Assembly (NCBI GenBank): GCA_003988855.1 | Contig: QYAI01000041.1 | Span: 111,300 to 175,299, forward strand | Length of the DNA stretch: 64,000 nucleotides | Origin: Arachnopeziza araneosa | Taxonomy: Eukaryota > Ascomycota > Leotiomycetes > Helotiales > Arachnopezizaceae | Direction of reading: 5' to 3' | Shown here: positions 10,448-21,161 of the stretch, piece after piece | Position numbering within the stretch: position 1 is the stretch's first letter | Layout: every line of letters starts with the position of its first letter | The notes under the pieces: model-generated | What the model was told of the DNA's origin: nothing | Database searches by the model: none | The model's input: the letters and a program-made list of their open reading frames with translations, nothing else | Position numbers and translations under genes: made by a program

Positions 10448-11518
10448 TGTGGATAAGAATCGGGTGAGGCTGCACCGGAGTTCAAATGAGGGGTTGATGC
10501 TTGATGCTATTATGGGAGCGACGGAAAGTATGAAGAACATGCATTCAGAGCCGACCAAAATATTTGTAGAGAAGGCTGCTTCTGGTAACATAAGCGGCTT
10601 GCATGTTTTGATGACGATTTCGAGGTGTTTCGCTTCAAGTTCTCGCCGGCTCTTCCGCAGCGTCGGTACATCTCCCGCACGGTGCATCTGTATCATTCTT
10701 GGCGTGGGGAATGATTGACTCGCAGTTTTCACATCATAGCATGGATTTTATAAGACCTACACTCACTGTTAGATTTTCATTTGGCTCTTTGCTTTGGGTA
10801 CATGAAACTTACAACAGATCTCATTGGAGCCGTGCGGACACGAGACATCGGATTCATCCCGCCCACGAAAAGTGCCCGAGCCCTCTCCCCACTGTATCTT
10901 GAGATCTGTATGCAGCTAACTTATGCTAGATATATTGGATTTCCACAATTTTATCCTACAACATGATGGTGGAGTTGGTGTCCTTCCAATCAACTGTGAG
11001 CGACATTTCTGTCACTCCTCTTGAAGTTCCATCGTGATTTATCTTGTAATGTCCGTCACACAAGCCGATCAAGCATTATACGACATTCGCTGCCGTTTGC
11101 CCTTCAATTCCGCCCAGACATCCTCACCCCCAGTTCCAACACCCCTCTTCAGATCTCCTTTCAACTTCTGGCCCTCGCCCTTCCCCCAACACCTCAGACT
11201 TTTCACCTCCATCGGGTTCTGGCTGTGCCATGGCATCATCAGCTTTTCCGTCGCTCCCATAACTTTCCGATTCACTTTATTTCCTGCTGTCCTTCCGTCC
11301 CCATCACATTCTTCCGTGAGGTATAGTTCACACTGGAAATGTTAGCCTACGCGACCTTTTCCAAAGGAACTCCATACCATATCTGTGCCAGCATCAAGTG
11401 TGAGAGAAGCGACCGTCCCGTGGTAATTATAGCATACGCCGTGAATGCCGCGAACAGGAAAAGGAAGGCCTTGATAAAGTGGCTCGGGAAAGAAAGTCCC
11501 TACTCTGCAAGGCTGGAA
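10448..11518. other. Intergenic upstream of the F-box gene
   Basis: About 1.07 kb. The F-box frame continues open to 10732, which may be 5' leader. A 100-codon minus frame at about 11069-11340 and opposing plus frames at 11021-11345 overlap one another. At most one can be coding, and neither resembles a known protein. Confidence 0.35.
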
Positions 11519-11644
11519 TCAGAGTCCTGAAGCTAATTTGGAGGGGGAAACAAACAGTGGTAGCTTTTCGAGCTTGATCTTCTTAGCCCATGCCTCCGCG
11601 ACAAATAGAGCGCTCAAGAGCGTCAAAATCGTAAGAAGCCGCAT
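11519..11644 (-). CDS. Possible small secreted protein or first exon
   Basis: A 41-residue frame starts MRLLTILTLLSALFVAEAWA and reads as a textbook signal peptide with an A-x-A cleavage site, followed by a short lysine-rich stretch (KKIKLEKL) and a TGA at 11519-11521. It may be complete, or it may be the first exon of a longer gene running leftwards. A GTTTGT donor-like site lies within its last 15 codons and a CTAAC...CAG acceptor-like site about 220 bp downstream, but I could not close the reading frame with confidence. No family is recognised. Confidence 0.3.
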   Translation of the reverse strand: MRLLTILTLLSALFVAEAWAKKIKLEKLPLFVSPSKLASGL

Positions 11645-13221
11645 ATCTCAATGTGTGGGTGTTTGTCCCTCCTCGAGAGGAAATCCAACGACCTTGGCGG
11701 CCTTTTAGAATTCCGATCCTACGGCACGGCTGAGTGCTCGCGTGCCCCTTTCATGGGTGGGCTTCCTGTGGCCACGCGGCTATGTATCAGATGAAATCAT
11801 CAGCCCGCCTGAGGGATCTTGAGACCTCAAACCGTTCCATTGGCGGAAAGGGATTGGTGGACTCCCTGACGTTGGAGCGGAAATGTGGCGTGGGCTTTAT
11901 CTTGTGGCGTCCCCCAATTCGGTTGCGTTTCGGGACACCGGCACCGGGTGGAACCAATATCATGGTCCATCTCTGAATAGTTACAGTAATTCCTTGGCGC
12001 GCTTGTACATGACTCCCAACCGCTTCAAACTTAGATCGGTCTTGAAATTCTTTCTCTTAGCAACATTGGTACTTTTATGTATTCGATTGGATAATATTTC
12101 ATGATTTTATTGATTGTAACACTGCTCGTAGCAAGTAGTCGCTTCAAAACGTCCATAGTCTAGTATTTCAGACCAACCGTTTGCAACTCAACATATTTGA
12201 CAGGTCATACTGATACCACATTGGTGTATAACGGGTAACCTATCTATTTGCTTGAACATCAGTGAGTAAACAGTAGTGGTAACTATTCATAAGAATGTTG
12301 AAGTGGTTGAAATAGCAAGTTGCGCGATTGTCTCAGTCGCAATAGGGTTTCATCCCGATTACTAATGAGATAACGTATTGCAACCGTATGATGCCGTGAC
12401 AGAGGTAGTGGTTGGAGATTTAAGCTGCAATAATGATGGAATAGACAGTAGTTGACACTGATTCCTGAACCAGCTCTAATCAGCGGATAGACTAGGCCAT
12501 CATGACCTATTTGGTGAAAGCTAGATAGTTAGTCTATATTAGAGGAATGTATTTAAAATGAGACGCATAAATTTCCGTCAACGCCAGCCAAAACCCTCAC
12601 TTAGTATCTAAGAGATATCGGCTGAAATGGCAAAGACTTAGTGACTCTAGCAATTTTCTTAAATGCATAGTCACAAGTTATACTGCGTTATGTGATGCTG
12701 GCGAACTCATAGTGACCTCGTTCTCGGAGGTAACATGCAACGCAAAATGCAACGTGCAAGCAATCAGTCACTTGTAGATATAACATAGTGTGTTCAGCTT
12801 CAAGAAGTGCAGTTTCTGGTGGAAGTTGGGCATAATAAAGCGTCGCATACCTTGAAGATGCCAAGTTATGCCGAATAGTATCACGCGAAGTCTCAGAATC
12901 ATTCTGAGATCAAAATACGAGCATAGAACAATTTGAGATTCCGATTTAGCTGTATTTTAGCGCAAGTCCACTGTTGATGTCTAAGGGTCCACCACAGAAC
13001 ATATATCGATCCCTGCCCGAGCGTCCTCCTATCGGGTGCCGAGCACCAACAGCAACCCGACGTTTATGCGCAGGTCCAGAAGGGGCAATGCACTATTGAA
13101 AATATTGAAGCCCTATTGTTGGCAAATGCTGCTATGTTGTGGAAATTGGAATTGCTCTAAATCACAACTGCTGCAAGCCTAACTTTCTCAAGGGAAAAAG
13201 AAGTTTAGATGACCGACTTCC
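11645..13221. other. Long gene-free stretch
   Basis: Roughly 1.6 kb with frequent stops in all frames. 12.1-13.0 kb is moderately AT-rich. I see no repeat, RNA gene or protein relic that I can name. Confidence 0.5.
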
Positions 13222-15372
13222 TCAGTAGTCGCTAATTTCATCATCCTCGATATCGGTGATCGTCTCCATGTCCTCATCATCTGCGCCATCATCTAGAATC
13301 GAAAGCTCATCCTCATATCCCCGATTTATTGGATCAACTCGAGTATTTTGGCTCCCATCAATCTTCTCGCTGCTGTTGCTCATCTCAATAGCCATCTGGC
13401 TTCCCTGACTACTGTTTGGTTCAGCCATCTCTTGTGATTGGCTGAGGTCCTCAAGCAGAGAGGCTTTAGGCCTTTTCTGAGACGACCCCTTCGTGCGAGG
13501 GGCCTCATCTGGGTTTTTGGGTTTTCTATTGTACGAACGCTTTACACGATTCGGCTCGTTAGATTTGGTGAATTTGATTCTCTTCAGTCTTTGGTCTCTG
13601 CCAGAATCTCGCTTCCTCATCCCATTATTGTGAACAATTTTAACTTCTCCATTCGCCCGTAAAATCATCATCTCCTCATTCGTTAAGCGCACGTCTGGTA
13701 AGGGAATTGAAATTGTTCTGCTATTTTTCTCTGGTATGATGTCTGGTACTGCCAGCGCTCTTTTGAAATCATCATTAATGAGATGTTTTTGGGTCCGGAT
13801 TGCAAGGAGTTTCGTTTTCATGATAGCCTTAATTTTAGCGATACTGCCATTATGGAAATAGCCATCCATGGGATCGTAGGGTGCGTAAGGTGCATTTTCG
13901 ATAAGATTAGCCAAGAGAGGCTCAGTAACATCGCAAACCTGCCATATTTTACCATCTACGGTCAATGTCTGCCCGTCGAAGATATGACCGGAGCTGCTGC
14001 CCGGTTTTGTGCGAGACTTTTTGATGATGCTTGATGAGCGCCCATCTACCCACTGTCTACCTATCGGCGTTTCTCCCTCTTCGTAGAGCTTGAAAAACAG
14101 AGTTTGGTATTTGCGATATTTTTTGTCGGTCCGAGGATCAATTCCGTATTTAATAACAGCGTCTCGGAATGGGCCTCCTTTGAACATGTAACCCACGGAC
14201 TGGATGGCAGGCTTGACCACACGGATATCAGGTGGCTCGCCAAGATGATTTAACAATGCTCTTCGAGTCCAAATAGGACGCTCCGCCATGGCATCTTGCA
14301 TTCGTCGTACTAGATTCTGAAGCGGCTTATCATCTCCGATTTGGAATGGACACGAAATCGGCACGTGCTCCACGTCATTCTTTATATAAACAAGATTGGT
14401 GCTTTTAGGTCTCGAGGGGTTCACGAGAGTGAGTTTCCCAGTCACATCATCAACTTCTTCAGACAGAGAGATATTTTGCTGAAATGCCCAATTAAAATGT
14501 ATCGGATTTAAAGTCAGCGTAGGAGGTGGCATAAATTCTTCGTTGGGCTTCCAGCCTTTGCTCAAATCAAACTTGAACTTTCTTAACTCTTCCACTATTA
14601 AATGTTAGGTATAAGTCGTGCAACAAGATTTGGGAAAGTCACCTTTTCCGGTCAAGACTGTGTCTCGAAACTTGGGGAAGAAAGTTGAAGTTGAAGTGGC
14701 GTGGTGAAATTCACTGGCCCCTATAGTTTTCAGCAGAGTACTTTTAGGTGGAGGGAAACAGACCTCTAAACCGATGAGTGACTTTGATTTCCCCTATGGC
14801 CTGAATTGTGTAACTTTCCTTGTTGTCCTTGAGGGATCGTAGGATCCGAACAGGGTCATCCAATCTAGAATGAGAATGCAGATTATCCAGAAAAGGATTT
14901 TGATCAGATCCACTTCCATGTGGAGATTCAGGATGTGCCTCAGTGAAAGGATCCTGAGAGCCACGCTTCCTCTTCCGTCCAGTGCGTTTTGGCACGGTGA
15001 TTTTCAGGAGGACATTGTTGGTGGGTGTATGATGTGATAGTATGGGAACACACATGGGGTCATTATATCTGAGATAGAGAGGAACACACTCTTCCGGGTC
15101 TTCAGTCGCCATGACCTGTTATAAATCAGTCTTCCTCACGTTGAAGGTATGCAGTGACACGGATTGGTATACCATCACGTGATATAATGTTTCACTGACA
15201 AAGGAGATAGCATCAAGAAAAAGAAGAGGGTCAAGCTTACCCGTAGGAAAGGTCGATTATTCCCGAAAGTCTTGATCCCATTGTCGAGATTCTTGACAAT
15301 CATAGGATGCTCAACAGCCACAATGGTTCGGTGCTCGACTTCAAAGACGGGGGCATGTGCTGACCTCTCCAT
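13222..15372 (-). CDS. tfc1: Transcription factor IIIC subunit 5 (Tfc1/Sfc1, tau95)
   Basis: Subunit of TFIIIC that contacts the A-box of tRNA and other Pol III genes. Model: complement(13222..14594, 14643..14720, 14764..15115, 15241..15372), 644 aa. Splicing joins AVEHPMIVKNLDNGIKTFG (exon 1) to YLRYNDPMCVPILSH and NNVLLKITVPKRTGRKRKRG (exon 2), a short exon TFFPKFRDTVLTGK, and then VEELRKFKFDL. The triple-barrel N-terminal region is followed by the DNA-binding half (ERPIWTRRALLNH, GPFRDAVIKYGIDPR, YQTLFFKL) and a basic, then very acidic C-terminal tail (DDGADDEDMETITDIEDDEISD), as in yeast tau95. All phases close. The start at 15372 gives MERSAHAPVFEVEHRTIV. The gene is divergent from rts1. 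Confidence 0.93.
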
Positions 15373-16419
15373 CCTAGAATCAGGCGACGTTGTCGATCCC
15401 CTCGTTACTCTGATTCAACAAAGGCCGTCTCGAGTCGGTTGTAAGCGAGGCTCGTTGCATGAAAATGTAACCATAAGAACGATGGAGAGAAGAGGAGGCT
15501 GTAAAGTAGTGCAAGTATTTTGAAAGCGAGGCTACCGTCGTACTGGCCAATGAGGTGGCGGCAATCTTAGCGCATCGGACTAAGTTTAGCTTTGGAGGGG
15601 AAAGAGAAGCGACCTCTGTTTGTGATGTTGATGAAGCCTTCTAATCTCCTCCATTGAAACCTTCGACCATCACACAACTCTTTACAAGCGAATCTCCCGA
15701 CCCTCTCCCAGCACTCGACGTGCGCCGGACGCGTCGGCTTTCATTTGCTCACTTTATCGAATGGTTGCGTGAGAAAAGAGGTCCTTATTCACCGCCTGGT
15801 GTTGAAGCCCAACCGGAGCGGCTATTGGAAGACGAGTTGATACCCACGCTTGGGCGGACTCTGAGATAGCTTTTAACGGCCGGTCAGTGCAAGCTTTCTA
15901 GATTATCTTCTTCCTGTTGTTCTTGGTGGTTATGTTTCGGATAATGCTGACTTGCTGTCCCATCATGCAGAACATTCAGGTTACAAGGCTTGAGGCGCGG
16001 AATCAATAACCTCAAATTGAATCGAGCCAGGAACGCTACAGTTACCTCTTTTCTCGCCTCGATATTCTTACATCCAAAAGCCTTTCGAATTCTACCGCAG
16101 GTCTACCTCGATCTGTCGAAGCCAACCAAACTTGACGACAAGGACCATTTCACATCCCTTAGTCCCAAGTTCCCGAGTGATACTGTTGGACAGGAGCGTA
16201 AAAATTCTCAACGCGTTGGCTCTACTGATAAACGGACCATTCATCCTTGGACCACGTTTCGTTACCGAATCATCACCTACACCTTCAAGTACTTTGTTAA
16301 GGCGCTTCGCAGCCAATAGGTCCCAATTAGACACAACTCCTAACAGTTTGACGGCAAAGAACTACGCCTTCTTTAGATTGAACAGTTAAGGATTTCGAAG
16401 GAACATACTTGAGCTCGAG
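15373..16419. promoter_or_regulatory. Divergent promoter/leader region of tfc1 and rts1
   Basis: About 1.05 kb between two divergent housekeeping genes. Upstream of rts1 there are two plus-strand frames, 15654-15869 (71 aa, ATG start) and 15990-16319 (about 109 aa). They may be upstream ORFs in a long rts1 leader, since neither resembles a known domain. No core promoter element is obvious. Confidence 0.35.
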
Positions 16420-18694
16420 ATGAAGGGCTTTCGCCAGAGGGTTGTGAGTCCTCTTCTTTATCTTCCTGGAGCGCAGGACTGGTTACCCACCAGGCTCGTT
16501 TGCATGTAACAATTTGCTAACCCGGTTAGCATGAGCAGCTCTCGCGTGCCAAAGATCCAAACAAATCTTCAAAGTCCAAGAATAAGGGAGATTCAAAGGA
16601 CGGAACTTCGTCACCGTCGTCGAATTCTAGAGAAGCAGCCCAATCGCCTCTTTCAACGCCTTCGTCATCGACAACGGCATTGAATGACTTACGGAATAAG
16701 CCACTTCCTGATGGGGTTCCAAATGCATCAAACTCGAGCCCTGCCCTTCAGCCACAGTCGGGTTCTCTCACTTCGTTGAACCCTGGCCATTCTACTGTTT
16801 CTGGCCCAGATCGATTCAATTCAATGGGAGGTGGTCTACCCAATGCTGGTGGTCCTGGGACACCGAATCGCCACGGTCAACTTCCCCCCAGTGTTATAAT
16901 TAGCCCAAGTGCTCCGGTGAGTTCACAACGCTATATTAGCATTGACATTGATGAAGGCTGACTCTCGTTGATAGCATATTCCTCCACCTGGTGCAGCAGA
17001 AACGATGCCTCATGATCTTGCTCCCCCTAAGGCCGGGCAGAAGTCGTTGATGTTTGATCGTCTGCAAACAACTCCAAAAGATGTACCGGAAGGAATTCGC
17101 ACTCCAAAGAGACAGCATTCATCGAGATTTGACATCTCCCCTCAGCGTGAGCTAGAGAAGCTCCCAGGTTTTCATGAAGTGCCACCAAACCGCCGCCAAG
17201 ATCTGTTCATGCAGAAGATTGATCAATGCAATGTGATCTTTGATTTTAACGATGCCAGTGGTGATATGAAGTCGAAGGAAATCAAGCGCCTGGCTTTACA
17301 CGAGTTGTTAGACTATGTCGCCAACAACAGACAAGTCATAACCGAGGCCATGTATCCCAGAGTGGTGGATATGTTCAGCAAGAATTTATTCAGACCTATA
17401 CCACCACCTATGAATCCTCAAGGCGAAGCATTTGATCCCGAAGAGGATGAACCAGTTCTGGAAGTTGCTTGGCCACACATCCAAGTCGTGTACGAATTCT
17501 TTCTCCGGTTTATTGAGAGCCAAGATTTCAATACGAACATTGCCAAAGCATACATAGATCATAGCTTTGTGTTGCAACTTCTGGAGTTGTTCGACTCTGA
17601 AGACCCACGAGAACGAGATTTCTTGAAAACGACTTTGCACCGAATATATGGAAAGTTCCTGAATCTTAGATCATACATTAGAAGATCCATTAACAATGTT
17701 TTCTTCCAATTCATCTACGAGACAGAACGATTCAATGGAATTGCAGAGTTGCTCGAGATTCTTGGATCTATTATTAACGGTTTTGCACTACCACTCAAGG
17801 AAGAACACAAGCTGTTCTTGACTCGAGTATTGATTCCGTTACACAAAGTCAAAAGCCTCAGCATGTACCACCCCCAACTAGCTTATTGTATAGTCCAGTT
17901 TTTAGAGAAGGATGCAGCACTCACAGAAGAGGTTTGTACCTTATCACTTTGAAGCAATGACGCTGACATATCCATAGGTTGTTCTTGGATTACTTCGATA
18001 CTGGCCTAAAGTCAACAGCACAAAGGAGGTTATGTTCTTGAATGAAGTTGAGGACATTTTCGAAGTGATGGATCCAGCAGAGTTTGCAAAAGTTCAGGAA
18101 CCTCTCTTTCATCAGCTCGCCAAATCAGTTGCGAGTCCTCATTTCCAGGTTGCTGAACGCGCCCTCTACTTCTGGAACAATGAGTATTTCTGCAACCTCG
18201 TGAGTGATAACGTTGAAATTATTCTTCCTATCATGTTTGCGCCTCTATATGAGAATTCCAAAGGCCACTGGAATAGGTAATAAGGCATCAGGTCCCAGAT
18301 TGTTTGCTTGCTAATATTTCTTAGGACAATCCACGGCATGGTCTACAATGCGATGAAACTTTTCATGGAGATCAACCCCCAATTGTTTGACGATTGCTCC
18401 CATGATTATACTGAGCATCAAAACAATGCCGAAGCGCGTGAACAGGCGAGAGAAAACAAGTGGAAAGCCTTGGCAGAACAAGCCAACCGCGCCACGACAA
18501 ATGGTGCTTCTCGTCCCAATTCTGGCAGTATATCTCAACCTCGATCAAAAGGAAAGGTTGATGAGCTCGATCCAATCACCGAGGATAACCAAAAGAGACT
18601 TGATTCTCTGAAGCTTCAAGACGGGGAAAGAAGAGAGCGGAGGCCAGCTCATGATCGACAAAACTCGGTAGGCTCCTCCAGAAGCCAGCGATGA
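16420..18694 (+). CDS. rts1: PP2A B56-type regulatory subunit (Rts1/Par1)
   Basis: Targeting subunit of protein phosphatase 2A; in yeasts it acts in cytokinesis, centromere cohesion and stress signalling. Model: join(16420..16443, 16530..16916, 16975..17931, 17978..18276, 18325..18694), 678 aa. The first exon has only eight codons (MKGFRQRV) and joins to HEQLSRAKDPNK. A Ser/Pro/Asn-rich disordered N-terminus of about 170 residues follows, then the B56 HEAT-repeat domain from about 195 (LPGFHEVPPNRRQDLFMQKI) through WPHIQVVYEFFLRF, SEDPRERDFLKTTLHRIYGK, FVLQLLELFDS and ALYFWNNEY to TIHGMVYNAMKLFMEINP. The polar C-terminal tail is also typical. Every exon phase closes. No defect is seen. Confidence 0.96.
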
Positions 18695-19335
18695 TTATTC
18701 TTGGTGCTATTCTGCGTACATTCGAGGAGGGTGCATATGCTTGATTTTCCCGAGCATCTTTCTCTATTGTCTGCATGTATCGATCATCTGGTGGAGCGAT
18801 TCATTGACGGTTCTTGCAAATGTCCAGAAATCAGCTTCGAGTCGTCGCCGCACCAGAAGCTCTAGTTCTACAAAAGCGGTTGCTGGAAGTATGATTGGAG
18901 ATTATGGGCTTCTTACAGACGAGCAGGCTAGTCATCTTTCTTAATGGCTGGATGGAACGTAGACCTCTGCTTTGTACAAGAGGAGGTAATACGATGTTGG
19001 ATGTATGGGAGTGGACTCTTTTTCATGTATGGCATACAATTGCGATGGGTGAGCGTTTCCTAGTTCTCGCCCGCTCTACTTTCCAAGCAAGTTTCCTCAT
19101 AGATGATGGATGGATGGATATTCGATATTCGCAGCAGTCAAGTCTCCTTTAGCAAGTAAATATGGAGGTAAAAAGGCATCTTGAACGGCGTTCAGATAGG
19201 AACGCAACTTTATCTGTGTGGGTAATGAAATGTCATGATTTGACTCCTTCCAACACTCTTATTATAAGATATTGTATTAAAGATCCATCTATCCATAACC
19301 AAACTCCACCCTATGCAACGTTATTTTCCTTTGTT
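18695..19335. other. Convergent intergenic region rts1/tlg1
   Basis: 641 bp between the two convergent genes, presumably the 3' UTRs and terminators of both. The short plus frames seen here have no protein character. No structure is recognised. Confidence 0.5.
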
Positions 19336-20128
19336 CTACAAGATCAACACCAATATCAGCAAGATTATCAGCACAAAAATCAGCACACCAATACAACAGC
19401 TGCTCCATCGATCCTCATTCTGCCTTATCACAGTCCCCATGACCTTCATCCCAGTCGACAGCCTTCCTCCCACCCGATCCGCCAGCCCATCGACAGTCTC
19501 CAAAATCTCGGCCTGCTCTTCCAACTCCCTCCCCATATCGTCCGCCTGTTGCCTCAGGTTACCTACCGTGTGAAAAACCGACTCGAGCTGCGTATCTTGC
19601 TCGCGCATCATGTGGAACTGTTGCTGCTGTTCAAATTCGGCGGCATAATCCTGCCCTTCACCTGATTCTTCTCCGTAGCCATTTACACCCTCGATCCCCT
19701 TCCCCTTTCCCATGCCACTCGGATTTGAAGTAACGGCCTTCTCCAGTTCCTCTCGCATATCCTCCACCTCTCCACCTACCTCATCTACTAGCCGTTTCCG
19801 CCGCGCTACCTCCTCGATCTCAAGCCCATATTTGTAGGGATCGGATTGAACTGCCTGAACAGCAGCGACCAAGTCCGCAAGGTCTTCGGCTAAGGAGGAG
19901 AGTGAGGCTTCTAGTTCGGTGCGCGCCGAGATCAGTTCGGGACTGGTGGGAGAGGTAGATAGAGAACGGATTCGCAAGTAAGATGTGAAGAGGGGTCGGG
20001 TCGCGGAGAGGGTCTGGAGGACTTCACTGTGGGCTGATTTTAGATAGATCCTTAGAGATTGAGCAGAGAGGATGGACTCACGCTTGAAATTGAAGGAAGG
20101 GATCCTCCTCGTTGGTTGAGGACATCAT
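19336..20128 (-). CDS. tlg1: Tlg1/syntaxin-6-like t-SNARE
   Basis: Tail-anchored Qc-SNARE for fusion of endosome-derived vesicles with the late Golgi. Model: complement(19336..20026, 20082..20128), 245 aa. Exon 1 encodes MMSSTNEEDPFLQFQA and exon 2 continues with EVLQTLSATRPLFTSYLRIRS. The N-terminal three-helix (syntaxin-6 type) domain is followed by a Gly/Ser linker and a SNARE motif (about 155-215: MREQDTQLESVFHTVGNLRQ with the ionic-layer Gln region, then GMKVMGTVIRQNEDRW). The protein ends in an uninterrupted C-terminal membrane anchor (CCIGVLIFVLIILLILVLIL). The length is near that of yeast Tlg1 (224 aa). Two consecutive ATG codons (20128 and 20125) could start it. It is divergent from the BCS1-like gene. 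Confidence 0.92.
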
Positions 20129-21023
20129 CTTGGGCAGCTATGGAAGTCCCAGCTCGCGATAACCCAACTTCCAATCCCACGGAAATGTCTAATCCAGATG
20201 GATTAGTAGGTGGTGCACGCGAGATACGTCCTGCTGTGTGTAGCGCCTCTCTTTGCGACCAGCTAATACCATGTATACCCCACGCCAGGCTCCTAAGCCG
20301 CTCTCCTTGAGAATCGGTGATATCGCTCGTACGTTCTAAAAGATGGCTGCAGGCTGCTCTTCGATGGTCGTCGCTCGGATGATGCAACCGCCAGTAGCAG
20401 AGGTAGGCAAGGCTGAAAAGCTGCGACAAGCCACAGGGGGATGGCAAGGTTGCAAGTGGCTTTCAACTCAGTGCCTCTCTGCCTAATCCGCCTCCAGGGT
20501 AGGGTCGTTAGCATGGCTGTTGGGTAGATGCTGTGGCTTGACTGTATTCAACAGGCGGCAGCCCCAGCCAAGACCATGCATCTCTTCTCTTTACAACATA
20601 ACACAACCACCTTATCTTTACCAACACCATTCAGCTGTACAACATACCTGGCTTTGAATCTGCCTTACAAGGTTATGCCATCTCTTCGAGTAGTCCTTTG
20701 AACGAGTCTTTTTGCATGACGCGGCTAGGCATGCCTGCTACTGAACCACTACGCCTCTCTCGCCACTGCTCGCTCTACTATTAGGATGAGTCTCTGGTTA
20801 GTTTTTGCGTGGGTTTTCCACACCACAAGCTGGCTAGTCCGTGGCCACCCCTCCTTTCCCTCGCTTCCGCTGCTTAAGAGGCCATTTCGACTCACCGAAA
20901 GTACGGTAGTACCCTTGCTTCTGTGGCACAAGCCCAAGTGTGTGGGGAAATTGGAGACCGAGTAAGGTTAACCTCTATTCGAGTGGCAAGGCCATACTCA
21001 CCCACATTCGAGGTGGCAGCCTG

Positions 21024-21045
21024 GGTTGCAACCTGGGTTGCAACC
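21024..21045. repeat. Tandem palindrome GGTTGCAACC x2
   Basis: Two perfect 10-bp palindromes GGTTGCAACC lie head to tail at 21024-21033 and 21036-21045, spaced by TG (12-bp period). They sit about 45 bp upstream of a TATA-like box and about 120 bp upstream of the BCS1-like start codon, which suggests a dimeric transcription-factor site. The factor is unknown. Confidence 0.5.
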
Positions 21046-21087
21046 ACAAAGGGAACTAGTATTCTCTAACCTGCTTACTCGCGGGAC

Positions 21088-21096
21088 TATATATAA
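21088..21096 (+). promoter_or_regulatory. TATA-like box of the BCS1-like gene
   Basis: TATATATAA lies 66-74 bp upstream of the start codon at 21162, a plausible core promoter distance for a fungal gene with a short leader. Confidence 0.45.
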
Positions 21097-21161
21097 GTCT
21101 CTCTTGGTAGCTCCGGAGATTCTGATCTGGTCTGAAAAACGTCTCACGTGCAGTAACCAAC

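Larger units (their letters stand above)
20129..21161. other. Divergent intergenic region tlg1/BCS1-like
   Basis: About 1.03 kb upstream of two divergent genes. Apart from the palindromic repeat at 21024-21045 and the TATA-like box at 21088, I see no distinctive element or gene. Confidence 0.45.
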
